A stretch of DNA of 64,000 nt from contig CALRVE020000004.1 of NCBI GenBank assembly GCA_943371535.1, positions 62,001 through 126,000 of the forward strand. The letters are read 5' to 3'. Position 1 is the first letter of the stretch. Each line of letters opens with the position of its first letter. The notes beneath the pieces were generated by a model, which was given only the letters and a program-made list of their open reading frames with translations, ran no database searches and had not been told where the DNA came from. The position numbers were made by a program, and so were the translations under genes. This document shows positions 25,337 to 34,646 of the stretch, piece by piece. The DNA comes from UBA1930 sp943371535. GTDB lineage: Bacteria; Bacteroidota; Bacteroidia; Chitinophagales; Chitinophagaceae.

Positions 25337-27088
25337 CTATGCTTCAGCGTAACTTGCAAAACCATTTTCAACTGCATTTTTATACATTCTGCAAATTTTT
25401 TCGAAGGATATTTTGTATTTGATGTTTGGGTCAGCTTTAAGTTCATCCTCGGTTAAACTATTACTTACAAATTTATCCAAGTAATCTTCTTTAATTTTTG
25501 AATTGTTTCTCAAACAAAAACCACCTAAGATGGGAAGTACTTTTGTAAGCTTGTTTCTTGAACCATGCAATTTGGGAAGTAATTTTTGCATTATAGCAAT
25601 ATCTAATAAATTATCGCCATCTTCTCCCAATTCTTTTAGCATATACATTAACCTTCCAATTTCACTTGCTGTTCTATAACCAAATTCAGCCCCTGATTTT
25701 TTTAATTCAGAAAAGAAAAGTATTAAATCTGCTTCGTTAGATTTTAAATTCTTATCTGTTTTCAGCAACGCCATTTCCATAAAACTTACTCCCATATTTG
25801 CTCCTTGAGAAGTTAGCAATTCCATTTTTAGCGGCACATCGCTTTTAATAAAATCTTCTAAATCTTTTTCAGTTAATCTAAATTCAATGGTATTTGCTCT
25901 GTCTAACACCTTTGGACTAAACATGTAAGTAGTCTCATCAATATTTACAGTGCCAATAATGAATAGGTTTTTGGGCAGATTTATTGTTTGTGGAATTCCT
26001 TTTACTTCTTCTTGAATTTTATGAAGCGGGATTTTATCACCCGATTCCATGGTGCTCAAAAAATCAGCAAAATAACGTTCAACGTGACTTAAATTCATCT
26101 CATCTAATATTAAGAAGTAGGGTATTGTAGGCTCTTCTGTATTCTCAATATTTTCCTTTGCTCTAATCATTAAATCTAAAACGCCATTTTCAGGGCTTAC
26201 ATATTCTTCATTCTTTAATGCATTTGGATAACCCAAAAGAGGTTCACGATTCGTCCAATCTGAACCTACAGGTACAATTAAATATTGAGATCTGTCGGCT
26301 GAAATCCATTGAGCAAATGCTTGTGCTAGTTTTGTTTTTCCCGAACCTGATAGACCACTGCAAATTACAAAAGGTTTGGTGCATAAAGAGGCAACGAAAC
26401 GTTGTATAAGCTGAGGAGAGAAGATCAGACCAGCATTTCGCAAAGAAATAAGAAATTCATTCAAATTAAATTTTTCTGAAGGCAAAGCAGGTATTTCAAG
26501 ACCACTCTGTAAAAATTTAGATGCACAATCAGAATAGATTTCAAGTAAACTATTAAGATTGTTTATAAATTCAGCCTCAATTAAGTTCTTAATTTCATAT
26601 TTTTTATAAAATATGTTTGTTTCTTCATATTTCTTCCCATTCTTACTTGAGCTTTCTGTCTCAATCTTTACAAGACTTCCCGGTGGTAAAGCTCCTTTTT
26701 CGAATCCTTCAATATTATTATGTAGGCTGTAAACAAAGTCTCTGTTACTTTTGATTAATTCTTTACTCTGTATTGTTGAACCTTGATTAAAAGTCAAATA
26801 TAAATCTTTAAAATCGTTGCTAAAAAGCAAAACAATGTAAAAGCCATTTGTTGCCCCAGATGAAACCCGAATATCAAAAATTCCCAACCAAGGATAATAA
26901 GTATTGACACCAGCACCAATAGATCCTTTCATAATAAGATTATTATTATTTAAGTTCATTGAATCTTTAATTAAAGCGGGTAATTGATTTACTAATAAAT
27001 CATAACTCTTTAGATTTTTACTATGTGTTTTAGTTACTTCAGTTCTATATATTAAACTAAATTCTTTTAATAGTTCAGTAATGTTCAT
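25337..27088 (-). CDS. McrB-like AAA+ ATPase with MrcB_N (DUF3578) sensor domain
   Basis: 583 residues. The N-terminal MrcB_N/DUF3578 domain spans about 1-175, with typical segments KGSIGAGVNTYYPWLGIFD and LYLTFNQGST. The AAA+ core (about 215-480) has Walker A GLSGSGKT at 245-252, Walker B FLILDEMNLSHVE near 326, and the McrB-type signature VNIDETTYMFSPKVLDRAN near 381. McrB proteins form hexamers that hydrolyse GTP (sometimes ATP) and move on nucleic acid with an McrC-type nuclease. It is first in a three-gene operon with YhcG and DUF2357 nucleases. The N-terminal domain probably recognises the target, for example modified DNA; this is inference. Confidence 0.87.
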   Translation of the reverse strand: MNITELLKEFSLIYRTEVTKTHSKNLKSYDLLVNQLPALIKDSMNLNNNNLIMKGSIGAGVNTYYPWLGIFDIRVSSGATNGFYIVLLFSNDFKDLYLTFNQGSTIQSKELIKSNRDFVYSLHNNIEGFEKGALPPGSLVKIETESSSKNGKKYEETNIFYKKYEIKNLIEAEFINNLNSLLEIYSDCASKFLQSGLEIPALPSEKFNLNEFLISLRNAGLIFSPQLIQRFVASLCTKPFVICSGLSGSGKTKLAQAFAQWISADRSQYLIVPVGSDWTNREPLLGYPNALKNEEYVSPENGVLDLMIRAKENIENTEEPTIPYFLILDEMNLSHVERYFADFLSTMESGDKIPLHKIQEEVKGIPQTINLPKNLFIIGTVNIDETTYMFSPKVLDRANTIEFRLTEKDLEDFIKSDVPLKMELLTSQGANMGVSFMEMALLKTDKNLKSNEADLILFFSELKKSGAEFGYRTASEIGRLMYMLKELGEDGDNLLDIAIMQKLLPKLHGSRNKLTKVLPILGGFCLRNNSKIKEDYLDKFVSNSLTEDELKADPNIKYKISFEKICRMYKNAVENGFASYAEA

Positions 27089-27521
27089 ATATCTAATCTT
27101 TTCATTTTTTTACTTGATACAATTAATTCAACAACATTAGAATTTAAAAAATATAGCTAGGTCATTCACTACTTCAAGTATTGGTTGTTGGTAATTTTAA
27201 ACATAACTATTTGCCATGTTTTAGCTTTTCTTACTTGTTATACAAACCAATTTACTTAATTACCCTTTATAATTTGTACTTCTTTAATTCTGTTTATAAC
27301 CAAATTAAATATTGGTATTTAATACTAGCAAATATATCTCTTCAACTGAGATAAAAGGTAATGTACAAATAGGTATTAAATTGTTTTAAAATGCAACTTA
27401 GCAAAAAATAGAACATACCGTGTTGTACCTTTAGCTATGGGTTATTTAAATAAATGCTTAATTTAAAAGTTAAGTTAACAATCTATTTTTGAACAGTGAA
27501 AATATTTGTAAAACTCTAAAC
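27089..27521. other. 433-bp intergenic region upstream of the McrB-like operon
   Basis: Strongly AT-rich, with no coding sequence, hairpin or repeat that I can support. It must contain the divergent promoters of the McrB-like operon and of the PH-domain gene, but no TAnnTTTG site is placed convincingly. Confidence 0.5.
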
Positions 27522-27947
27522 ATGAAAACCATTTATACATCTAAAATTGGATTAGAACTAGCCATTCCCATTACATTGGCTTTTGTAATTCCTATAATTT
27601 ATGGTTTAACGCAAAAGCAAACAATGGTGGCTGTTATTTTCTTAACGGTTGCTTATGCTTTTATTGCACATCTTTTTATTACTACAAAATACACAGTACA
27701 CAACCATACTTTAATTGTTAGCTGTAGCTTTTTGTATAAAAAAGTAATTGATATACATGCTATTCAAAAAGTAATAGAAACCAATAATCCTTTAAGTTCT
27801 GCTGCAACATCGCTAGATAGATTGGAAATTAAATTTAACAAACAGCAATCCATTTTAATTTCACCAAAATTGAAAAAAGAGTTTGTTACACATATTGTAG
27901 CAATCAATCCAACTATTGAAGTGAAATGGAAAACTCAAAAAGCTTAA
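27522..27947 (+). CDS. PH-domain-like membrane protein
   Basis: About 141 residues from the ATG at 27522; an in-frame TTG at 27489 would add 11 polar residues and is less likely. Two transmembrane helices (about 13-30 and 36-54) precede a small bacterial PH-like domain (YTVHNHTLIVSCSFLYKKVIDIHAIQKVIET, split by function as strand-rich; the final part is ILISPKLKKEFVTHI). Such proteins are common in Bacteroidota and have no established function. It is transcribed alone. Confidence 0.6.
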   Translation: MKTIYTSKIGLELAIPITLAFVIPIIYGLTQKQTMVAVIFLTVAYAFIAHLFITTKYTVHNHTLIVSCSFLYKKVIDIHAIQKVIETNNPLSSAATSLDRLEIKFNKQQSILISPKLKKEFVTHIVAINPTIEVKWKTQKA

Positions 27948-28071
27948 GTAGGCAAAAAAATATCCCACCCAATTATAGGCAGGATATTCAAGACAAACCA
28001 ACTTCAACTTCCGACGGTTTTGTTAGTGTTTTAGTGTAACGATTTTGTTTGAATACAGTTACACCATCTGC

Positions 28072-28488
28072 TTAATAATCCCAGTTTTTTTTCTCGGCTA
28101 CAGGCATTGTATCTATATTTTCATAAGGAATCATTTCAGCTGGCAGTGGTGCTCTTGAAAATTTTCGGTAAGAAATGCTTTTTTCAACTTTCTGTTGTTT
28201 AGCTGTTTTTTTTATTGATTTTTTTGTTACTGTTGTTTCATTTGTTTCCTCAGAATCAGCTATCTTATTTTCATTAATTTCAGGCTCTGTTCTATTAATT
28301 TCGCCTCTGCTATAATCATCAAAATCAACCGATTTAAAATCATTTTTCTCTACTACAGGTTGTGGCTCTTGATACAAATTTCGAATGGTGCCTTTTCTAT
28401 TTTCTTGTGTATAATCTACTGCTCCAACAATGGTGGCTATTAACATTAATGAGCCACAAGTGTACAATGTAATGGTAATTGCTTTCAT
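28072..28488 (-). CDS. Small single-TM protein, unknown function
   Basis: 138 residues from the ATG at 28488. An in-frame extension to 28605 would overlap the DUF2306 gene and lacks a sensible start. One N-terminal membrane helix (about 3-22, ITITLYTCGSLMLIATIVGA) is followed by a polar, low-complexity region with several Lys/Glu/Thr-rich stretches (TKKSIKKTAKQQKVEKS). No domain is recognised. It begins 29 bases after the end of the DUF2306 gene and is probably in its operon. Confidence 0.5.
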   Translation of the reverse strand: MKAITITLYTCGSLMLIATIVGAVDYTQENRKGTIRNLYQEPQPVVEKNDFKSVDFDDYSRGEINRTEPEINENKIADSEETNETTVTKKSIKKTAKQQKVEKSISYRKFSRAPLPAEMIPYENIDTMPVAEKKNWDY

Positions 28489-28517
28489 ATTATTTTGTTT
28501 TTGGTAATGGTGAAAAA

Positions 28518-29189
28518 TTAAACTGAAAAGGTTTGTAAATAGCGTTTTGCTTTTGTATAAATCAGCCATTCGGCAACCAATAAATTGCCCACAACACTTA
28601 TCCATAAACTCACTTCGTAATTTAATGTTAGCTCTACATTGTACACATACAAAATCAAATAATAAATTCTAAAAGTAACCGCTGTTAATGCCATTGCATA
28701 ACTGCGTATCATCCAGTTTTTATGAGCCAATACATTTTTTTGAAGTATGGTAGTAAAACCTTTTAGGGTAAAGAAAAACCAAGCAATTGCCATAAACATA
28801 AATAACCCTTTTTCGGCATTTGTTCCTTTCGCAAAAAAACTCATATACATACCGGTAGGTGCCCCTAAAAGCAACACAACCAATACATAAATTCTACCAC
28901 TCCAAATATGTATGGCTTTGCGTTTTTTTAATATAGCAGATGAAAATTGTAACAATGCACAACCAATACAAAACATACCCGCAAAAATGTGTATGTAAAA
29001 ACTAATGCTGTATATGGGTTTTAAAAACAAGATTGCACGTTCTTGTATAAACGAAAAATTTTTGCTAAAACCAAAATAAGGTATGGTGTTATAAATAAGT
29101 AGTAAACTAAAAAAAGTGATAGGCAACCAAAATAAAATTACTACAGCAAAAGCTTTGGTTTTTTGAAAAGTGATGATTCTAGCGTTCAT
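28518..29189 (-). CDS. DUF2306 membrane protein
   Basis: 223 residues with six or seven helices and the family's conserved segments: HIFAGMFCIGCALLQF, AIHIWSGRIYV and AHKNWMIRSYAMALTAVTFR. The family has conserved histidines in the membrane (His67, His94, His156 approximately), suggesting a haem- or quinone-linked role, but the function is unknown. It is upstream of the small single-TM gene. Confidence 0.78.
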   Translation of the reverse strand: MNARIITFQKTKAFAVVILFWLPITFFSLLLIYNTIPYFGFSKNFSFIQERAILFLKPIYSISFYIHIFAGMFCIGCALLQFSSAILKKRKAIHIWSGRIYVLVVLLLGAPTGMYMSFFAKGTNAEKGLFMFMAIAWFFFTLKGFTTILQKNVLAHKNWMIRSYAMALTAVTFRIYYLILYVYNVELTLNYEVSLWISVVGNLLVAEWLIYTKAKRYLQTFSV

Positions 29190-29302
29190 TATACCGCTGT
29201 TTTAGATGCCTAAGAGAGTGTGTTGCCTTTATGTTTTCATAAAACTATTTGTTAGCTTTTTGTTAAAGCAGCTATTACAGTATTTAGTACAATTTTTATA
29301 AA

Positions 29303-29332
29303 AAAACCTGCACAAGTATTGTACAGGTTTTT
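29303..29332 (-). terminator. Terminator downstream of dnaB, beyond a repeat element
   Basis: AAAACCTGCAC pairs with GTACAGGTTTT (one mismatch), and a T-run follows on the minus strand. It is about 355 bases downstream of dnaB. The 215-bp composite repeat at 29398-29612 lies in between, so the repeat probably inserted into the dnaB 3' untranslated region. Confidence 0.55.
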
Positions 29333-29397
29333 AAAAGATGAAGTTGTATAGATTTTTGGCAAATTACAAATTCTAATTATACCCGAGCTGTTAGCCT

Positions 29398-29612
29398 GAG
29401 TAAACAATTTCTGCTTTGCAGAAAAGCATTTTGAAAATGACATTGTTGCCACCGATGCACGGAAAATCACAGATTCGTTGATATTGATTATTATATATTC
29501 CGTGCAAATCCGTGCATCCGTGGCAATAAAAAAATCATTTGGTTACAAATGGTTTGTAATGAGTTACAATATCTGTCATTGGCAGCCGATAGCTATCGGC
29601 TCAACCTGACAA
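29398..29612. repeat. Composite palindromic intergenic repeat, copy A
   Basis: 215 bp, matching 57614-57827 along its whole length with scattered differences. It contains a TTCTGC/GCAGAA hairpin, then a 77-bp core (29448-29524) with inverted ends GCCACCGATGCACGGA and TCCGTGCATCCGTGGC, and finishes with the palindrome CCGATAGCTATCGG (29586-29599). The core ends resemble those of the GxxExxY element at 20330-20801. No coding capacity. Confidence 0.85.
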
Positions 29613-29687
29613 TATATTCTTTTTAGCAGCATTTTCGCTAAAGAGTAAAAGTCTAAACAACTTCTATATATAAATTCTACAACCAAT

Positions 29688-31280
29688 TTATTCAAAAGGT
29701 TGTTCTTCAAAACCTTCATCAAAATCGCCAGTATTCATTTTACTGCCTTGTACAAAAAACTTGCCTCCATCTGTAGCAGGTGCAGCACCTCCACCAATAG
29801 GTGATGGACCAACAGGTTTCCAATTACTTCCAGGCGTTGTAAATTGTCCACCTCCGTCATTGGCATCCCAAACTTCAAATTTTTGAATAGCTAGGTTGGC
29901 TCTTAATTGTATAGTGTCTAAAGATCCATTACGATGTTTAGCAATTTTAATTTCGGTTAATCCTCTGGTGCTTTCTCCATTTTCATTTGCGGTTACTTCG
30001 TAGTAGTCTGGTCTGTAAATGAACATTACCATATCAGCATCTTGTTCAATGGCTCCAGATTCACGTAAATCGCTCAACTGTGGCATTTTACTTTCTTTAC
30101 GTGTTTCAACAGCACGACTTAACTGTGATAATGCAATAATGGGTACACTTAATTCTTTTGCCAATGCTTTAAGATTACGAGAAATAGAAGAGATTTCTTG
30201 TTCACGATTTCCACCTTTATCGTTAGAGCCACTCATTAATTGTAAATAGTCGATGATGATAATTCCAACATTGTGTTTATTTACCAATCGGCGGGCTTTG
30301 GCTCTAAACTCAAAAATGTTTAATGCTGCTGTATCATCAATGTATAAAGGAGCAGTTTCTAAACGTTTAATACCTTTTGCATGTAGCTGTGCATACTCAT
30401 GATCTTCTAATTTACCTCGTGAAATTTTCTCTAACATAATTTCACTTTCGGCACTTAAAATACGAGTTACCAATTGGCTTGCACTCATCTCTAAACTAAA
30501 AAACCCAACACCAACAGGCTTTGTAGGATGCAATGCTGCATTACGTGCAAGGTTTAATGCAAAAGCTGTTTTACCCACAGCCGGACGAGCAGCCAAAATA
30601 ATTAAATCGGTTGGTTGCCATCCATAAGTTATTCTGTCGAGATTACTAAAACCACTTGGAATACCACTTATTTCATCGGTCTTGGTTCTTAATGCATCAA
30701 TTTTATTAATGGTGGTTGCTAAAACCGAACCAATATCTTCAAAATTTTTCTTTAAATAATTGTTGGTAATGTTGAACATTTTTGTTTCGCTATCATCTAA
30801 CAAATCAAAAACATCTGTACTATCTTCATAAGCATCGCCAATAATTTCGCCACTAATTCTTATTAATTCTCGTTGAATAAATTTTTGCAAAATAATTCTT
30901 GCATGAGCATCAATATTGGCTGTACTAACAACTGCATTGGTAAGTTTGGTAACATAATAAGGGCCACCAACTACATCTAATTGTTCTTTTCTTTTCAATT
31001 CTTCAACAACCGTAAGTATATCAATAGGTATACTTCGTTGCTGCATGTCTTGCATGGCTTTGAAAATAATTTGATGAGCTTCTACATAAAAACATTCAGC
31101 TTTTAAGTTAGCATCTGTAGCCGAATCGAAAGCTCCTTTCTCTAGCATAATTGCACCCAAAACGGCTTCTTCTAATTCTCTAGCTTGTGGTGGCACTTTA
31201 CCATACACCATAGTGCTCAAATCTATGCTTGGGCCTTTTCTTCTTTTCTTATCTCGGTTTATATTCGATACAATTTCCAT
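29688..31280 (-). CDS. dnaB: Replicative DNA helicase
   Basis: 530 residues. The N-terminal DnaB collar domain (about 28-130, PQARELEEAVLGAIMLEKG) precedes a RecA-like helicase domain with Walker A ARPAVGKTAFALN (Lys237), Walker B IIIIDYLQLMSG, and the H4 region SQLSRAVETRKESKMPQLSDL. A glycine-rich tail closes the chain. It is the ring helicase that unwinds DNA at the fork and recruits primase. No intein is present. It is divergent from the pheT region and transcribed alone. Confidence 0.97.
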   Translation of the reverse strand: MEIVSNINRDKKRRKGPSIDLSTMVYGKVPPQARELEEAVLGAIMLEKGAFDSATDANLKAECFYVEAHQIIFKAMQDMQQRSIPIDILTVVEELKRKEQLDVVGGPYYVTKLTNAVVSTANIDAHARIILQKFIQRELIRISGEIIGDAYEDSTDVFDLLDDSETKMFNITNNYLKKNFEDIGSVLATTINKIDALRTKTDEISGIPSGFSNLDRITYGWQPTDLIILAARPAVGKTAFALNLARNAALHPTKPVGVGFFSLEMSASQLVTRILSAESEIMLEKISRGKLEDHEYAQLHAKGIKRLETAPLYIDDTAALNIFEFRAKARRLVNKHNVGIIIIDYLQLMSGSNDKGGNREQEISSISRNLKALAKELSVPIIALSQLSRAVETRKESKMPQLSDLRESGAIEQDADMVMFIYRPDYYEVTANENGESTRGLTEIKIAKHRNGSLDTIQLRANLAIQKFEVWDANDGGGQFTTPGSNWKPVGPSPIGGGAAPATDGGKFFVQGSKMNTGDFDEGFEEQPFE

Positions 31281-31880
31281 TATTCAATCGTCTTGTTGTG
31301 GGGTTCGTAAAAATTGCTCAAGTACACTTTTTTGAGGTTTCTATTTCGTATTAAGAAATTGTTACCAGCTAAAAAGGAGGGCGAATATGAAGCAGAAAAA
31401 GTGTACTTAAAAATTTTTTTTGCTGAATTTTCTTACACAGGAATTCACCACTCTATTCACAGTTTTTGTGTGTTCACTAACACCAAAAACCTAGTTTGTA
31501 CACAATGTACAAAAGTTATTAGTCAATTCAACAGGTTTGTTCACACATTATGTGTAGAAAGAAAGTTTTTAAAAAAACTAACAAATTGGGCTTTTTTTCC
31601 GTACTTAAAAGGGCATAAAAAAAGTAGTCATTTTATGAAAAATGATTTTTTGTTGTAGTAAAAACCACACTTACGTCATGTTAAAATGCCCTCATTTTTA
31701 AACCATCAAAGTTATCCAATCCAATTAATGTAGATGTTTCAACAAAAAAATGGCTTCTAGCTTACATGTATACAAAATTGAATTTATTGTAAAAAAGAGC
31801 GTCTGCAGAACGCAAGAATTGCCTTTTCACTCCATTGGCTAAAACATTATCTTCGCCACCGATATTTTAAGTAAAAAAGT
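31281..31880. other. 600-bp dnaB-pheT intergenic region rich in inverted repeats
   Basis: No credible gene. It contains a perfect 13-bp inverted repeat, AAGTACACTTTTT at 31320-31332 and AAAAAGTGTACTT at 31396-31408. A palindrome TTTGTAC-acaat-GTACAAA lies near 31495, ACACA-tta-TGTGT lies near 31550, and a terminator-like hairpin (TCATTTT/AAAATGA, then six T) is at 31628-31650. A transcribed non-coding RNA on the + strand, ending at that hairpin, is possible. No DnaA-box cluster matching TTATCCACA was found. Confidence 0.4.
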
Positions 31881-34304
31881 ATGACAATAAGCTATAACTG
31901 GTTAAGCGATTATTTACCTGAAACAATTGAACCTGAAAGATTATCTAAGATTCTTACTTCTATTGGTTTAGAAGTAGAGAGTATGGAAACCTATGAAAAT
32001 ATAAAAGGTGGTTTAAAAGGATTAATCATTGGTGAAGTATTGAGTTGTGAACAACACCCCAATGCCGATAAATTAAAAGTTACCTCTGTAAATATTGGAG
32101 CTACTGAAGCTTTACAAATTGTTTGTGGTGCAGCTAATGTTGCAGCAGGACAAAAAGTAGTGGTGGCAACTGTTGGCACAACCATTTATCCTGCAAGTGG
32201 CGAACCATTGACCATGAGAGTTGCAAAAATTAGAGGTGTAGAAAGCTTTGGAATGATTTGTGCCGAAGATGAAATTGGTATTGGTACTAGCCACGATGGT
32301 ATTATGGTTTTACCAACTGATATAAAAGTTGGCACAGCTGCAGCCGATTATTTTAAGCCTTACAATGATGTAATTTTTGAAATTGGATTAACACCCAACC
32401 GCATGGATGCAATGAGCCATTACGGCGTTGCTAAAGATGTTTGTGCTTATTTAACGCATCATAACAACAAAGAAACAAAAGCTAAAAATATTTTTACCAA
32501 TCAGCTAATAGCTAATAATGCCCATTTACCCATTACTGTTCAAATAGAAAATACAGAAGCATGCCCACGTTATGCAGGTGTTAGCATTAGCGGTGTAACA
32601 GTAAAAGAAAGCCCAGATTGGTTAAAAAATAAATTAACTGCAATTGGTGTTAGAAGCATTAACAATATTGTAGATATTACCAATTATATTTTACACGAAA
32701 CTGGTCAGCCTTTACATGCTTTTGATGCCAATGAAATTAAAGGACAAAAAATATTGGTGAAAACATTGGCAGAGGGGACAAAATTTTTATCGTTAGATGA
32801 AAAAGAAAGAGCACTTACTGAAAATGATTTAATGATTTGTGATGGAGATAGCACCCCAATGTGCATTGGTGGTGTTTTTGGTGGTTTAACCAGTGGGGTA
32901 AAAGCAAGTACGACCAATATATTTTTAGAGAGTGCATGTTTTAATGCAACAAGTATTAGAAAAACTTCTGTGCATCATGGATTAAGAACAGATGCTGCCA
33001 CCCGATTTGAAAAGGGAGTAGATATTTCTACCACTGTATATGTTTTACAACGTGCTGCTGCATTAATTAAAGAAGTAGCAGGAGGAAGTATTTCGAGTGA
33101 AGTAGTTGATGTTTATACAGCACCCAAAGAAAAAACTCAGGTAGCCATTAAATATCATTACTTAAAAAAGTTAAGTGGTAAAAATTATCATCCAGATGCT
33201 GTAAAAAGAATACTGACTAGTTTGGGGTTTGAAGTGATTAAAGAAGGAATGGATGAGTTGAGAATTGCAGTACCATTTAGTAAACCAGATATTAGTTTAC
33301 CTGCCGATATTGTTGAAGAAATTGTACGAATAGATGGCTTAGATAATATTGAAATTCCTACTAGTATTACCATTTCTCCTGCTATAGATGAAATGGGCGT
33401 GAAAGAAAATTTGAAAGAAAAAATTTCCAACTATTTAGTTGGTCAAGGGTATAGTGAAATTTTCACCAACTCAATTACCAACAGTAAATATTTTAGTGAA
33501 GAAGTATTAGCTACATCGGTTAAAATGATGAATAATTTAAGTGCCGATTTAGATGTACTTAGACCAAGCATGTTAGAAACGGGATTAGAGAGTTTATCGT
33601 ACAACATCAATCGAAGAAATACCAGTTTACAGTTGTTTGAATTTGGTAAAACCTATCATACCAAAGGTGTTGGAAGCTATAATGAGCAAGAACATTTGTG
33701 CATGTACATTACTGGTGCCAATCATGAAGATGTATGGAATGAAAAAAGTACTGCATTTAATTTTTATACTACCAAAGGAATTGCTCAAGCAGTAATTGCT
33801 TTAGCTGGATTCAATAATATTCAATTTGAAAAAACTGAAGAGGTTGGTTTAGTCATACAAATATTTGTAGGTAAAAAGCAAGTTGGTTTACTACAAGAAA
33901 TTGATAAAGGCACTTTAGCTAAATTTGATATTAAGCAAGCTGCATTTTTTATAGATATTGATTTTAGTGCTTTAGTAAAATTGGTTACCAACAATAAAAT
34001 TACTTATAAAGAAGTTTCAAAATTTCCAACGGTACAAAGAGATTTAGCTATGGTAGTTACTAATACTACAACCTTTAATACTATAGAAGCAACCATTGAA
34101 AAAACCAAGTTAAATAAGCTACAGCAGGTTAGATTATTTGATGTATTTGAAAGTGAAAAACTAGGAGCCGATAAAAAATCGATTGCTATTAATTTTACTT
34201 TTTTAGATGAAGAAAAAACCTTGACCGATAAAGAAATTGATGGTATGATGAGTAAGTTGGTACAACAATTTGAAAAAGAATTATCAGCCGAAATTAGAAA
34301 ATAA
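31881..34304 (+). CDS. pheT: Phenylalanine-tRNA ligase beta subunit
   Basis: 807 residues with the full bacterial PheT plan. An OB-fold tRNA-binding domain lies at about 40-155 (NADKLKVTSVNIG), B3/B4 editing domain at about 215-370 with NNIVDITNYILHETGQPLHAFD, B5 at about 405-475, catalytic-like core at about 490-690, and anticodon-binding FDX-ACB at about 715-805 (KFPTVQRDLAMVV). It joins PheS to charge tRNA-Phe. PheS is not adjacent, which is usual in many Bacteroidota. It is followed by the small coiled-coil gene and zapA. Confidence 0.97.
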   Translation: MTISYNWLSDYLPETIEPERLSKILTSIGLEVESMETYENIKGGLKGLIIGEVLSCEQHPNADKLKVTSVNIGATEALQIVCGAANVAAGQKVVVATVGTTIYPASGEPLTMRVAKIRGVESFGMICAEDEIGIGTSHDGIMVLPTDIKVGTAAADYFKPYNDVIFEIGLTPNRMDAMSHYGVAKDVCAYLTHHNNKETKAKNIFTNQLIANNAHLPITVQIENTEACPRYAGVSISGVTVKESPDWLKNKLTAIGVRSINNIVDITNYILHETGQPLHAFDANEIKGQKILVKTLAEGTKFLSLDEKERALTENDLMICDGDSTPMCIGGVFGGLTSGVKASTTNIFLESACFNATSIRKTSVHHGLRTDAATRFEKGVDISTTVYVLQRAAALIKEVAGGSISSEVVDVYTAPKEKTQVAIKYHYLKKLSGKNYHPDAVKRILTSLGFEVIKEGMDELRIAVPFSKPDISLPADIVEEIVRIDGLDNIEIPTSITISPAIDEMGVKENLKEKISNYLVGQGYSEIFTNSITNSKYFSEEVLATSVKMMNNLSADLDVLRPSMLETGLESLSYNINRRNTSLQLFEFGKTYHTKGVGSYNEQEHLCMYITGANHEDVWNEKSTAFNFYTTKGIAQAVIALAGFNNIQFEKTEEVGLVIQIFVGKKQVGLLQEIDKGTLAKFDIKQAAFFIDIDFSALVKLVTNNKITYKEVSKFPTVQRDLAMVVTNTTTFNTIEATIEKTKLNKLQQVRLFDVFESEKLGADKKSIAINFTFLDEEKTLTDKEIDGMMSKLVQQFEKELSAEIRK

Positions 34305-34328
34305 TCAACGAAGTATTATTGCTTAAAC

Positions 34329-34625
34329 ATGCATGCAAACATAGACATACAGCTAAAAAGTTTACAGCTTAAACTTCAACAATTGTTGAAGCAATATAAG
34401 TTGCTGCAAAAAGAAAATGAGCAGTTAAAAAAAGAGATTACTACTTTAAAAACCAATGCTGAAAATAATGCACAGCTAACACAAACATTGCAACAAACCA
34501 TAGATGTAAAAAGTGTAGTACTGCATCAAAAAAACAGTAGTGATAAAGTGGCTCTTGAAAAAAGAATTGATCAATATTTACAAGAAATAGATAAGTGTTT
34601 ATTGTTGTTAAATGCCCAATCTTAA
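34329..34625 (+). CDS. Small coiled-coil protein upstream of zapA
   Basis: 98 residues, almost entirely coiled coil with heptad leucines (LKSLQLKLQQLLKQYKLL, then QKENEQLKKEITTL). No domain is recognised beyond the coil. It sits 24 bp after pheT and 21 bp before zapA, so it is probably co-transcribed. It may play a ZapB-like role in cell division together with ZapA, inferred from position and fold only. Confidence 0.65.
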   Translation: MHANIDIQLKSLQLKLQQLLKQYKLLQKENEQLKKEITTLKTNAENNAQLTQTLQQTIDVKSVVLHQKNSSDKVALEKRIDQYLQEIDKCLLLLNAQS

Positions 34626-34646
34626 TTAGTTTATAAAAGCTGTTTT

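Noticed and set aside
27957..27988. Terminator after the PH-domain gene (AATATCC/GGATATT)
   Set aside because: Seven paired bases, mismatches above, and a T-tract is lacking. Too weak to call.
31314..31658. A 114-codon + strand frame between dnaB and pheT
   Set aside because: Biased composition (F, K, L, runs of K), no domain, and it crosses the inverted repeats and hairpin of the region. It is likely a chance frame in AT-rich DNA.
31281..31880. Chromosomal replication origin beside dnaB
   Set aside because: AT-rich with palindromes, but no cluster of DnaA boxes (TTATCCACA or close) and no dnaA gene. Position next to dnaB is not enough.
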